Of a DNA stretch of 10,860 nucleotides, positions 1-6,259 are shown piece by piece. The notes below the pieces were generated by a model. It saw only the letters and a list, made by a program, of their open reading frames with translations. It had not been told where the DNA came from and ran no database searches. The number at the start of each line of letters is the position of its first letter. The first letter of the stretch is position 1. A program made the position numbers and the translations under genes. Source of the stretch: DAIDHK01 sp035510695 (GTDB taxonomy: Bacteria; Patescibacteriota; Microgenomatia; Levybacterales; UBA12049); contig DATKGO010000006.1 in assembly GCA_035510695.1 (NCBI GenBank), positions 1 to 10,860 on the forward strand, written 5' to 3'.

Positions 1-1
1 T

Positions 2-140
2 GGGCTATGGTTGGTGATCTCATCAGGCTGCTTTCTATCAGAAAGTGTCCAATTTTATTTTATATGTGATCCATTAATTGCATACCTAACTCTACTTTGT
101 AACAAACCGTTCTCTCTTTGTCTCATATTGAGAATTGCTG
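2..140. repeat. Left copy of an exact 139-bp terminal inverted repeat
   Basis: Bases 2-140 are the exact reverse complement of 10722-10860, with no mismatch or gap when read through by eye. The match ends inward at 140/10722 and runs outward to the window edge, so the full repeat may be longer. It contains two small hairpins: 31-45 (stem CTTTCT/AGAAAG, 3-nt loop) and 121-133 (stem TCTCA/TGAGA, 3-nt loop). No convincing protein is encoded in it. It could be the end of a linear element, one of two inverted copies of a dispersed repeat such as an IS end, or the shared overlap left by a de Bruijn assembler at a repeat. Confidence 0.95.
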
Positions 141-244
141 AAGAAAGATCACTTGAAGTTAATTAGAATTTGAAGTCTCAAGAATATATTATCATCCAAT
201 TTAATAACTCAACCGATAAATCTTCCATCCTTCTCTGGTGTCAA

Positions 245-1129
245 TTAATTCACGTTTAGAGTTCCGAGGATTTGGTCGACAGTTGATTTTTGTTGACTGG
301 TGATCGACGAATTTCCATTCACGGCAAAACTGGTATAAAATAATTTATTATTAACGCAGATATAATAGTAATAATGATTCGGATATTGTGTATTTGTAAT
401 TCCCGATGTGTCTTCTACCACTCCGCTAATTTGTTTACCTAAAATTGTGGTTGTCGAAGAATTAAATTTGTCACCTTTTTTCAGTGCAATTGTTTCCTGA
501 ACAAAAGCATTAAGTTGTTGATTAGCATCAGTGTCGGAAGTACAAGGAGAATACACATCGTCACTGTTGAGCATATAGCCTGCTTCAATAGCTGTCAGTG
601 GCAAAGAAGTAGCTTGAACGGATATATTATCCGGCGTCGGATCATAATTTACGTAAGCCGAAGGAGTTTGGATGTAGAAATTATCTTTACTATTGTTAAG
701 AAGCTGCCATCCCGGTAAAACATTAATTTTAGGAGCACTTGTCGGTGTAGGTAAAGCTATAAATGTCGGTGACAGTTTTAGGGTTGGAGCCAATGTGCTT
801 GTCGGTATTTGTATTTTAGGAGTTGCGATTTGACTTGCTGATGTTGGCGAAATATGTAATGGCGGAGTTGGAGTGTTTTTTACGGCTACGATTTGTTGAT
901 TACTTCCGGATTTTAAGATATTGGAAACATTGTCCCCTTCAAAATAATAAATTCCTCCAATGATTTCAATCACGGCTATAATTCCAAGAAAAATTAGTAT
1001 TTTCTTAAAATTATTTGAGTGGTTATTTTCATTATTTGGCGTTGGTATATAGGTTTCTGTTGAAGGAGTACTTACTGGTTGAGAAATAAGAGGTTGCACC
1101 GGTTTAAAAGGTGGAGTTTTTGCATCCAT
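245..1129 (-). CDS. Single-pass membrane-anchored protein with Pro/Thr-rich linker and extracellular domain, function unknown
   Basis: The 294-residue product has a short Pro-rich cytoplasmic start (about 1-40), one hydrophobic helix (about 43-62) preceded by FKK, a low-complexity Pro/Thr/Ser stalk (about 86-137), and a globular outer domain (about 139-294). That layout is typical of a type II anchored surface protein. The outer domain starts with a GWQ segment and ends in a 'VDQILGTLNVN' tail, which resembles small PsbP-like or lipoprotein-type sensor domains seen in CPR proteins; I would not assign a function from this. Two cysteines, C196 and C258, could form a disulfide. The ATG at 1129 is supported by a promoter whose -10 box lies 6 nt upstream. 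The gene follows 1166-1807 on the same strand with 36 bp between them, but appears to have its own promoter. Confidence 0.85.
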   Translation of the reverse strand: MDAKTPPFKPVQPLISQPVSTPSTETYIPTPNNENNHSNNFKKILIFLGIIAVIEIIGGIYYFEGDNVSNILKSGSNQQIVAVKNTPTPPLHISPTSASQIATPKIQIPTSTLAPTLKLSPTFIALPTPTSAPKINVLPGWQLLNNSKDNFYIQTPSAYVNYDPTPDNISVQATSLPLTAIEAGYMLNSDDVYSPCTSDTDANQQLNAFVQETIALKKGDKFNSSTTTILGKQISGVVEDTSGITNTQYPNHYYYYICVNNKLFYTSFAVNGNSSITSQQKSTVDQILGTLNVN

Positions 1130-1135
1130 AATGAA

Positions 1136-1164
1136 ATTATTTCAGGTAGAATAATGGATGTCAA
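1136..1164 (-). promoter_or_regulatory. Sigma-70-type promoter for the 245-1129 gene
   Basis: On the minus strand, TTGACA (1159-1164) is followed after 17 nt by AATAAT (1136-1141, 5 of 6 consensus bases). Only 6 nt separate the -10 box from the ATG at 1129, so transcription should begin at or next to the start codon. The -35 box lies just past the stop codon of the upstream gene (1166-1168). Confidence 0.65.
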
Positions 1165-1165
1165 A

Positions 1166-1807
1166 TTATTGGCAATTAAGTTGAGTCTTGCAGGCTTGCT
1201 GTGGGGCTGCAGGTAAATTATTGCATGCGCTGCAAGCTGCCTTGTTTCCGTTGTCAGGAACAGAAGGAAGATTAAGAGCCGTGAAGGAAATATTTGCCGG
1301 TAAGGTAAATACCGAATTATCAGCTTTCCAATTTTGACAAGAATAGCTAACTTGTTGGTTTAAATTAGGAGCTTGCGTATTTAGGACGCCTGCGGAATTA
1401 CTGGCTGTAAGTGAGGCTAGAGAAAATTTAAGCCCATTTTTACTTATATCAGTCCAGATATAGGCATTTGGAGAGTCAATGATAATATGTCCGCTGACAG
1501 TCGCAGCTTTGTTTATTCCGGAAGTAAAATCACCCTTCATTTTTCCATCTGAGACATAAACTATACCGTTGAGTAAAGATGAACCTGCATTGGCGGAATA
1601 TGTGCATTTCTCTGATTTATTACTGTCTAAAAGATTTTTTAGTGTACCTTGAAGTGTAATGGGTGTTTTCGATACCTTATTTTGTGCCATTGTGGTCTTC
1701 GTTTGTCCCGGTTTAGTTGTATGTGAGCTTCTGATTATATAATAGCCGCCGAAAAGTATGATGATGAGAATTAAAGCAGCGAAGAGGATCTTCATTGTAG
1801 AGCTCAT
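1166..1807 (-). CDS. Membrane-anchored Cys-tailed protein of a CPR-type conserved family
   Basis: The 213-residue product begins with a strong hydrophobic anchor (about 6-25) and a Thr/Lys/Gln-rich spacer (about 28-50). A beta-rich domain with C68 and C157 follows, then a short tail with four cysteines in CxxC...C...C form (C192, C195, C206, C212). The order 'KCTY ... GIVYVSDGKMKGDF ... VSGHIIIDS..AYIWTD ... YSCQNWKADNSVFTLP' is a pattern I associate with conserved uncharacterised CPR proteins; this is from memory, not a search. An even number of cysteines outside the membrane suggests disulfides. The start may be M1 (1807) or M5 (1795), since both precede the anchor. It is divergent from 1879-2415 across 71 bp and lies just upstream of the anchored protein at 245-1129. 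Confidence 0.85.
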   Translation of the reverse strand: MSSTMKILFAALILIIILFGGYYIIRSSHTTKPGQTKTTMAQNKVSKTPITLQGTLKNLLDSNKSEKCTYSANAGSSLLNGIVYVSDGKMKGDFTSGINKAATVSGHIIIDSPNAYIWTDISKNGLKFSLASLTASNSAGVLNTQAPNLNQQVSYSCQNWKADNSVFTLPANISFTALNLPSVPDNGNKAACSACNNLPAAPQQACKTQLNCQ

Positions 1808-1851
1808 ATCTTTTATTTATCATAATTTAAGTTGAAATACAAGAGGTCGAA

Positions 1852-1880
1852 TTGACTTTATTCTTTTAGAGAATTACAAT
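1852..1880 (+). promoter_or_regulatory. Sigma-70-type promoter overlapping the first ATG of the 1879-2415 gene
   Basis: TTGACT (1852-1857), a 17-nt spacer, then TACAAT (1875-1880). The -10 box overlaps the first possible ATG (1879-1881). Transcription would start near 1887, downstream of that ATG. The in-frame ATG at 1894 is therefore the more likely start if this promoter is used. Confidence 0.6.
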
Positions 1881-2415
1881 GAAGCCCATAATTATGGGAG
1901 TTGAGTTAGAACCAAATATAGAGCAAACTGAGTTTAGTAGAAAATTATTTTTACTAGGTCTTGTGGGAGTTGTTGCTGGCGTTCCTCTAGCGAAAATAAG
2001 TAATGATGTTGGAAGTGAATATTATATTGTAGAGTCAAAGAAGTCGGAGAAAATTGATGAGCGCGTACAATTATTAGAGGATCAGATAGCAAAAGAATCT
2101 AGAATAAAAGCTCAGAGGTCAAGTTCACAGGCAGTGGCTGCCGCAAATGCAATAATTGCTAAAGATGAAAACTTAATAAATGATAGAAGTAACACTATGG
2201 ATTCAGCTTTTTCGAGCTATTTGCCGGAAGTTGGATTTATGACAGGTGTAATAATGACAACGTTTGGAGGGGTAGGTATTAGTAGTAATATAAAGGCTTT
2301 AATAAAGAGTATATTTTATAAGCATAAATCTAACGAAAGATTAAAGATTGTACAAGATGTTGTAGATAGCAAAATGGCAGCAAAAGCTCCTAAAAAATTT
2401 ACAGTTATAAAATAA
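1879..2415 (+). CDS. Two-helix membrane protein with coiled-coil-like middle, function unknown
   Basis: I do not recognise this protein. The 178-residue reading has a first hydrophobic helix (about 22-38), a charged Glu/Lys/Gln/Ala-rich stretch (about 52-110) that looks helical or coiled-coil, a second hydrophobic segment (about 115-135) and a basic C-terminal tail (about 140-178, many Lys). Both ends should be on the same side of the membrane, probably cytoplasmic given the basic tail. The start is uncertain: the ATG at 1879 lies inside a predicted -10 box, and the in-frame ATG at 1894 (residue 6) fits a leaderless transcript better. The stop is 8 bp before the hemolysin III-like gene, so the two are probably co-transcribed. 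Confidence 0.75.
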   Translation: MKPIIMGVELEPNIEQTEFSRKLFLLGLVGVVAGVPLAKISNDVGSEYYIVESKKSEKIDERVQLLEDQIAKESRIKAQRSSSQAVAAANAIIAKDENLINDRSNTMDSAFSSYLPEVGFMTGVIMTTFGGVGISSNIKALIKSIFYKHKSNERLKIVQDVVDSKMAAKAPKKFTVIK

Positions 2416-2423
2416 ATTTTCTT

Positions 2424-3047
2424 ATGAAAAATAAATTGCTGCTTGAAGAAATACTTAGCAGCATTACTCATGGAATAGGAGTTGTATTAAGCACAGTCGG
2501 TTTAGTTATTTTGCTGGTAATTGCCAATAGACAGCATAATCTTTGGGAAATAATCGGTTTTAGTATTTTCGGTATTTCATTGATTTTAATGTTTTTGATG
2601 TCCACATTGTTTCACAGTCTATCTTTCACCAAAGCAAAAAAAGTATTTTTGGTTTTAGATCAATCTTCAATTTTTTTACTCATCGCCGGAACATATACGC
2701 CCATTGCCTTGATTGTTCTGCGCGGCTGGATCGGTTGGGTTTTATTATGCGTAGTTTGGTCAATAGCTATTGTCGGAATAGTTTTAAAGGCCGTATTTAT
2801 GGATAAATTTAAAATTGTGCTTGTTGTTTTATATTTATTACTTGGTTGGGCCGGTTTAATTGTCATCAGACCTTTATTTATGCATTTGTCTCTCAGTCAA
2901 ATTTATCTCTTAATTTTAGGCGGATTGTTTTATTCCAGTGGAGTAATATTTTATGCTTGGAAAAGATTGCCGTTTAATCACGCTATCTGGCATTTATTCG
3001 TTCTGGCAGGAAGTGCCTGTCATTTTTTCGTAATCAGCGGATTATGA
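2424..3047 (+). CDS. Hemolysin III / PAQR (TrhA-like) seven-helix membrane protein
   Basis: At 207 residues with about seven hydrophobic helices, this fits the HlyIII branch of the PAQR superfamily, integral membrane proteins related to adiponectin receptors. Family hallmarks are visible: 'ITHGIG' near the start (H16), 'STLFHSL' (H64), 'LDQSSIFLLIAGTYTP' (D79), and the last-helix motif 'HAIWHLFVLAGSACHFF' (H186, H190, H200). H64, H186 and H190 are the likely zinc ligands by analogy with PAQR structures. The proposed role in the family is membrane lipid or fluidity homeostasis; the name hemolysin is historical. There is no SD before the ATG, and the 8-bp gap from the upstream stop suggests translation in an operon with 1879-2415. 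Its stop is only 9 bp from that of the convergent aldo/keto reductase, and no hairpin terminator lies between. Confidence 0.93.
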   Translation: MKNKLLLEEILSSITHGIGVVLSTVGLVILLVIANRQHNLWEIIGFSIFGISLILMFLMSTLFHSLSFTKAKKVFLVLDQSSIFLLIAGTYTPIALIVLRGWIGWVLLCVVWSIAIVGIVLKAVFMDKFKIVLVVLYLLLGWAGLIVIRPLFMHLSLSQIYLLILGGLFYSSGVIFYAWKRLPFNHAIWHLFVLAGSACHFFVISGL

Positions 3048-3056
3048 CGTTTATAT

Positions 3057-4040
3057 CTACCATTTATAGTGCACTTGGGGTTTGATGTCTTCGGAGTAAA
3101 TCTTTTTAATTTCTCCTAAAACTTCCTCGCCCAACCTCGGCAGTTCACTGGCTTTAGAATTTTCCAGAATTTGTTCAGGAGTTTTTCCGCCCGCTATTAC
3201 CGTTGAAACCGCCGGCTGCAGCAAAATCCATTTCAAGGCAAACTGTGACATGGTAAAATTTTGCGGCTTTATTTTCTCTAATTTTTCAACCGCTCTTAAA
3301 CCGGTTTCAAAATCCACACCGGCAAATGTCTCACCTACGTCAAAAGATTCGCCGTGACGATTAAATTGCCGATGATCATTGGCAGCGAATTTAGTATTTT
3401 TATTTATTTTTCCGGTTAACAGTCCGCTGGCTAGCGGCACTCTGACTATAATTCCGATATTTCTTTTCAGTGCTTCTTTGAAGAAAAGTTCCATTGGCCG
3501 CTGTCTAAACATATTAAAAATAATTTGTATAGTTGCCAGATTTGGATATTCAATTGCCTTCATCGCTTCTTCCACTTTTTCTACACTTGCACCGTAGTAA
3601 TGGATTTTCTTTTTTTCCACCAATTCATCCAAAGCCTTAAAGACTTCAAGATTATAATAAACTTGTGTTGGAGGACAATGTAACTGTAATAAATCCAGAC
3701 AATCGGTTTGTAGATTCTCCAAACTTCTCTCAACAAATTTAAATAAATTTTCTCTTGTATAACCTTCAGCTGTGTGAGGATTTAATCTTCTTCCGGCTTT
3801 GGTTGCTACATAAAATGGTTTTTTATTTAATTTCTTAAATTCGGCAATTATTTTTTCACTTCTTCCGTCACCATAAACATCGGCCGTATCAATAAAATTG
3901 ATATCATTATCAACGACTGACTGCAGCGTCTTTAGGCCTTGCTCTTTGGACACGTCTCCCCAATCGGCTCCCAACGACCATGAGCCGTAGCCAATTTCCG
4001 AAACATGAAAACCTGTCTTTCCTAATGTCCGATACTTCAT
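3057..4040 (-). CDS. Aldo/keto reductase
   Basis: The 327-residue protein matches the usual length of this (beta/alpha)8-barrel NAD(P)H-dependent oxidoreductase family. It opens with the characteristic 'MKYRTLGKTG...VSEIGYGSW' strand. The catalytic tetrad is complete: D51 and Y56 in 'DTADVYGDGRSE', K81 in 'VATKAG', and H121 in 'DLLQLHCPP'. Late in the protein, 'MSQFALKWILLQPAVSTVIAG' is the conserved cofactor-side segment. It is a soluble cytoplasmic enzyme that reduces aldehyde or ketone groups; the substrate cannot be told from sequence. It resembles the general stress/YghZ-like AKRs rather than a pathway-specific member. The gene lies downstream of the histidine kinase on the same strand, separated by 103 bp of very AT-rich DNA with a 13-bp tandem repeat, so it may have its own promoter. 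Confidence 0.95.
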   Translation of the reverse strand: MKYRTLGKTGFHVSEIGYGSWSLGADWGDVSKEQGLKTLQSVVDNDINFIDTADVYGDGRSEKIIAEFKKLNKKPFYVATKAGRRLNPHTAEGYTRENLFKFVERSLENLQTDCLDLLQLHCPPTQVYYNLEVFKALDELVEKKKIHYYGASVEKVEEAMKAIEYPNLATIQIIFNMFRQRPMELFFKEALKRNIGIIVRVPLASGLLTGKINKNTKFAANDHRQFNRHGESFDVGETFAGVDFETGLRAVEKLEKIKPQNFTMSQFALKWILLQPAVSTVIAGGKTPEQILENSKASELPRLGEEVLGEIKKIYSEDIKPQVHYKW

Positions 4041-4052
4041 AAGTATTTATTG

Positions 4053-4078
4053 TTATATTGTTTCATTATATTGTTTCA
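4053..4078. repeat. 13-bp tandem duplication before the aldo/keto reductase
   Basis: The 13-bp unit TTATATTGTTTCA occurs twice in exact tandem (4053-4065, 4066-4078), followed by a partial third (TTAT). On the minus strand it brings two -10-like hexamers into phase upstream of the reductase ATG: TATAAC (4052-4057) and TATAAT (4065-4070). No good -35 box accompanies either, so their promoter role is a guess. Confidence 0.7.
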
Positions 4079-4105
4079 TTATTAAATTTTTAATATCATC
4101 TATTA

Positions 4106-4128
4106 TTTTAACTTAAAGTTAGTTAAAA
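4106..4128. terminator. Weak AT-rich hairpin downstream of the histidine kinase
   Basis: TTTTAAC (4106-4112) and GTTAAAA (4122-4128) form a 7-bp stem with a 9-nt loop just beyond the kinase stop at 4144. The stem has only one G-C pair and there is no clean T-run on the minus-strand side, so a role as terminator is uncertain. Confidence 0.25.
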
Positions 4129-4143
4129 ACATATATGAGTTAG

Positions 4144-5466
4144 TTATGAAAACGGTAAGCTGAAGGAGAATGTTGAACCTTTCCCCTTTTCACTTTCTAC
4201 CCAAATTTTCCCTTTATGTAATTCTATAATTTCTTTGCAGACGTACAAACCGATTCCCAAACCCGGGTAGGTGCTTTTTTTGTTATCAGATATTTGATAA
4301 AGTCGGTCAAAAATTTTGTGATGATATTTTTTATCTATTCCGATTCCGCTGTCCTTTACGCTGACAACGGCAAATCCGTCTTTACTTGTAGAATTAATAA
4401 TTATTTTCCCGCCGTTCGGACTGTATTTTATAGCATTGGTTAAAAGATTGGTAACTACTTGTCCAATTCTGTATCTGTCTCCTTCAATAGTTCTGGTTAC
4501 GCTTCCTTCTATTTCTATTTCATGTTTTTTTACATTATCAGCTACGGTCTCTACGGTTTCGTCAATAAGTGCATCAATATTAAACATTTCTTTTTCAATT
4601 CTCATTTTCCCGGTTTGCACTCGTGAAATATCTAATAAATCCGAAATTAATTTGGTTAGTTTATTAACTTGAGTGTCCACTTTAGCGATATAATTTTTGG
4701 CTGTTACAGTATCTCCTTTATCAAGTTTTCTATTTACTACTTCCATAAAAAGTTTGAGACTAGTGATGGGAGTTTTTAATTCATGACTAGCCATGGAAAT
4801 AAACTCGTCTTTATTATCTTCAATTGTTTTTCGTCTGTTTAATTCCAGTGTAACCAAATAATAGGCAAGAAAAATCAATGAAAGAGTAAAAACTCCGCCG
4901 GCAATTGCAATTACATAGACCACAGCGTAGATTGACGTCATTGTATTTTCCCTGCTTTGTAATAAGGAATTCTCTGAAGCTTCCATTATATTTAGCGCTT
5001 TACGGGTGTTATTTAAGGAATTTTCCTCTTGGGTATAATTATTGTCTCGCATTACTGGAGTTTGATTTTTATTATATTCATCAATTTCCTGTTGAAGAAT
5101 TCCAAAATGCGTATTCACCAAACTATACAAATTTTTATTTTTTTCCTGTTGGGACATATTGTCCGATGTAAGTAAAGTAACTTGTTCTAAAGTATTGGTT
5201 GTTCCATTTTTTGCGTTATTAAATTGTGACAAATAGGTTTTGTTTCCGGAAAGCAGATAATTATGCTGGGCAATTTCTGCCGATTGGATAGTCGAAAATA
5301 CTTCTTCTAGTTCATTTATAACCGCATAAGTATGGTCTACCCACTGAGTGCTTTGTCTAAGATTGACTACGTTATAAAGGATAAGAAATAAAATTAAGCC
5401 CGTAAAAGCAAAAGTAAAAATAAAGATAAAAATAACGTATTTTCCAACACGATCAATTAAATTCAT
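4144..5466 (-). CDS. CHASE3-domain sensor histidine kinase
   Basis: The 440-residue membrane kinase has TM1 (about 10-33), an outer CHASE3-like helical domain (about 38-175, with 'VDHTYAVINELEEV...AEIAQHNYLLSGN'), TM2 (about 178-205), a HisKA dimerisation domain and a HATPase domain. The phospho-accepting His is H228 in 'EFISMASHELKTPI'. The ATP site shows the N box (N344 in 'NLLTNAIKYSPNGG'), G1 box 'DSGIGI' (D372) and G2 box 'GLGIGL' (402-407). All catalytic motifs look intact. CHASE3 is an extracytoplasmic sensory domain whose ligand is generally unknown. There is no HAMP domain and no response regulator gene in the window, so it is an orphan kinase here. A TATAAT (5484-5489, minus) lies 17 nt before the ATG with a poor -35. 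Confidence 0.95.
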   Translation of the reverse strand: MNLIDRVGKYVIFIFIFTFAFTGLILFLILYNVVNLRQSTQWVDHTYAVINELEEVFSTIQSAEIAQHNYLLSGNKTYLSQFNNAKNGTTNTLEQVTLLTSDNMSQQEKNKNLYSLVNTHFGILQQEIDEYNKNQTPVMRDNNYTQEENSLNNTRKALNIMEASENSLLQSRENTMTSIYAVVYVIAIAGGVFTLSLIFLAYYLVTLELNRRKTIEDNKDEFISMASHELKTPITSLKLFMEVVNRKLDKGDTVTAKNYIAKVDTQVNKLTKLISDLLDISRVQTGKMRIEKEMFNIDALIDETVETVADNVKKHEIEIEGSVTRTIEGDRYRIGQVVTNLLTNAIKYSPNGGKIIINSTSKDGFAVVSVKDSGIGIDKKYHHKIFDRLYQISDNKKSTYPGLGIGLYVCKEIIELHKGKIWVESEKGKGSTFSFSLPFS

Positions 5467-5560
5467 ATGTGATATTAATTACAATTATACAATAGATTAT
5501 GCAGTAAATAAATTGACAAAACAAGCTGAACAATAATAGAGAAAATAGACACGGTTCTGT

Positions 5561-5589
5561 TTGAAATTTATGCGAAATTAGATTATAGT
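5561..5589 (+). promoter_or_regulatory. Sigma-70-type promoter for the frameshifted 5610-6100 gene
   Basis: TTGAAA (5561-5566), 17-nt spacer, TATAGT (5584-5589). The predicted start near 5596 would give a leader of about 14 nt before the ATG at 5610. A weak purine patch, GGGTGA (5601-5606), lies only 3 nt from the ATG. Confidence 0.6.
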
Positions 5590-5609
5590 TTTGACAAGAT
5601 GGGTGAATT

Positions 5610-6100
5610 ATGACTAAAAACGGAATAGTAAATATACACGGAAAAGAGTATATAACTGTGCACGACGAGTTGAATTAGCTCACGAAGATAAAGCTTTGGA
5701 AAGTGTAGAAACAGAAGTGCTCAGCTATGACCCGATTGTAATTAAAGCAAAGGTTGTTGTAAGAGGAAAAGTGTTTAACGGTATCAGTTCTGTCAGTACT
5801 GACAGTTCCAAGTTTATCGAGAAACAAAATCCTTTTGAAGTAGCTGAAACATCGGCAGTTGGTCGAGCTTTAGGTTTTGCCGGTTACGGCTTGATCGAAA
5901 ACATAGCGTCTGCCGAAGAAGTGGTTAACGCGGTTATTAAAAGAGAACAGCTTCCGGCAATTGCCCTGGAAAAACAGGAGACAGAAGTTGTCTGTGAGAT
6001 TTGCGGCAAACCTGCGGTTGAAAGAAAAGGTACGACCAAAGGCGGTAAGCCATATCATGGAATTTTCTGTTCGTCTGAAGACAGAACCCATACGCGCTGA
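5610..6100 (+). pseudogene. Rad52/DdrA-like single-strand annealing-type protein, interrupted by a 1-base frameshift
   Basis: The reading from the ATG at 5610 gives 'MTKNGIVNIHGKEYITV' and then hits TAG at 5676-5678. One extra G at about 5660 would turn GTG-CAC into GTG-GCA and restore a 163-residue protein continuing 'ARRVELAHEDKALESVETEV' to the TGA at 6098-6100. Without it, only a TTG start at 5696 (134 residues) remains. The central 'ETSAVGRALGFAGYG' (about residues 80-94 of the restored protein) is the hallmark I associate with Rad52/DdrA-like phage and CPR annealing proteins, which bind single-stranded DNA in recombination. The C-terminus holds a probable zinc-binding unit: CxxC (129, 132), C154 and H161. 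The gene has a good promoter. Either it is a recent pseudogene or the base was lost in sequencing or assembly; the rest of the frame is uninterrupted, which favours a recent change or an error. Confidence 0.75.
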
Positions 6101-6114
6101 CTCTGGAATTAGTC

Positions 6115-6199
6115 AGGAAGAAAATTGTTTATCTTTTGGATGGACAATTGGAACATTCAGGGATGGGTCTCTTACCCCAATTTAACAATTTTCTTGCCT
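6115..6199. repeat. Nested stem-loop between the frameshifted gene and the GH8 gene
   Basis: AAGAAAATTGTT (6118-6129) and AACAATTTTCTT (6184-6195) are a perfect 12-bp inverted repeat. Allowing one bulged G (6196), AGG (6115-6117) also pairs with CCT (6197-6199), giving 15 bp. Inside, AATTGG (6146-6151) pairs with CCAATT (6177-6182), and GGGT (6165-6168) can pair with ACCC (6174-6177) as an alternative inner stem. It starts 15 bp after the stop at 6100 and ends 17 bp before the GH8 -35 box, so it may be a 3'-end structure of the upstream gene or a small mobile relic. Confidence 0.6.
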
Positions 6200-6216
6200 A
6201 ATTCTTACTGTTGTGT

Positions 6217-6245
6217 TTGACAGATCAATATTTCTCTGGTAGAGT
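6217..6245 (+). promoter_or_regulatory. Sigma-70-type promoter for the GH8 gene
   Basis: A perfect TTGACA (6217-6222) is followed after 17 nt by TAGAGT (6240-6245). Transcription would start near 6252, leaving only about 8 nt before the ATG at 6260. No Shine-Dalgarno sequence is present in that leader. Confidence 0.65.
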
Positions 6246-6259
6246 GGCAACTCCTGTCC

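Noticed and set aside
2..166. An open frame of 54 codons running from the left edge through the inverted repeat to TAG at 164-166
   Set aside because: It has no start codon in the window, a composition unlike a folded protein, and most of it lies in the repeat; the same reading exists at the right end on the other strand.
3045..3062. A bidirectional terminator between the convergent hemolysin III and reductase genes
   Set aside because: Only 9 bp separate the stops and no inverted repeat is present there.
5513..5541. A perfect TTGACA at 5513-5518 on the plus strand
   Set aside because: No acceptable -10 lies 16-18 nt downstream; the TTGAAA/TATAGT pair at 5561-5589 is a better promoter for the following gene.
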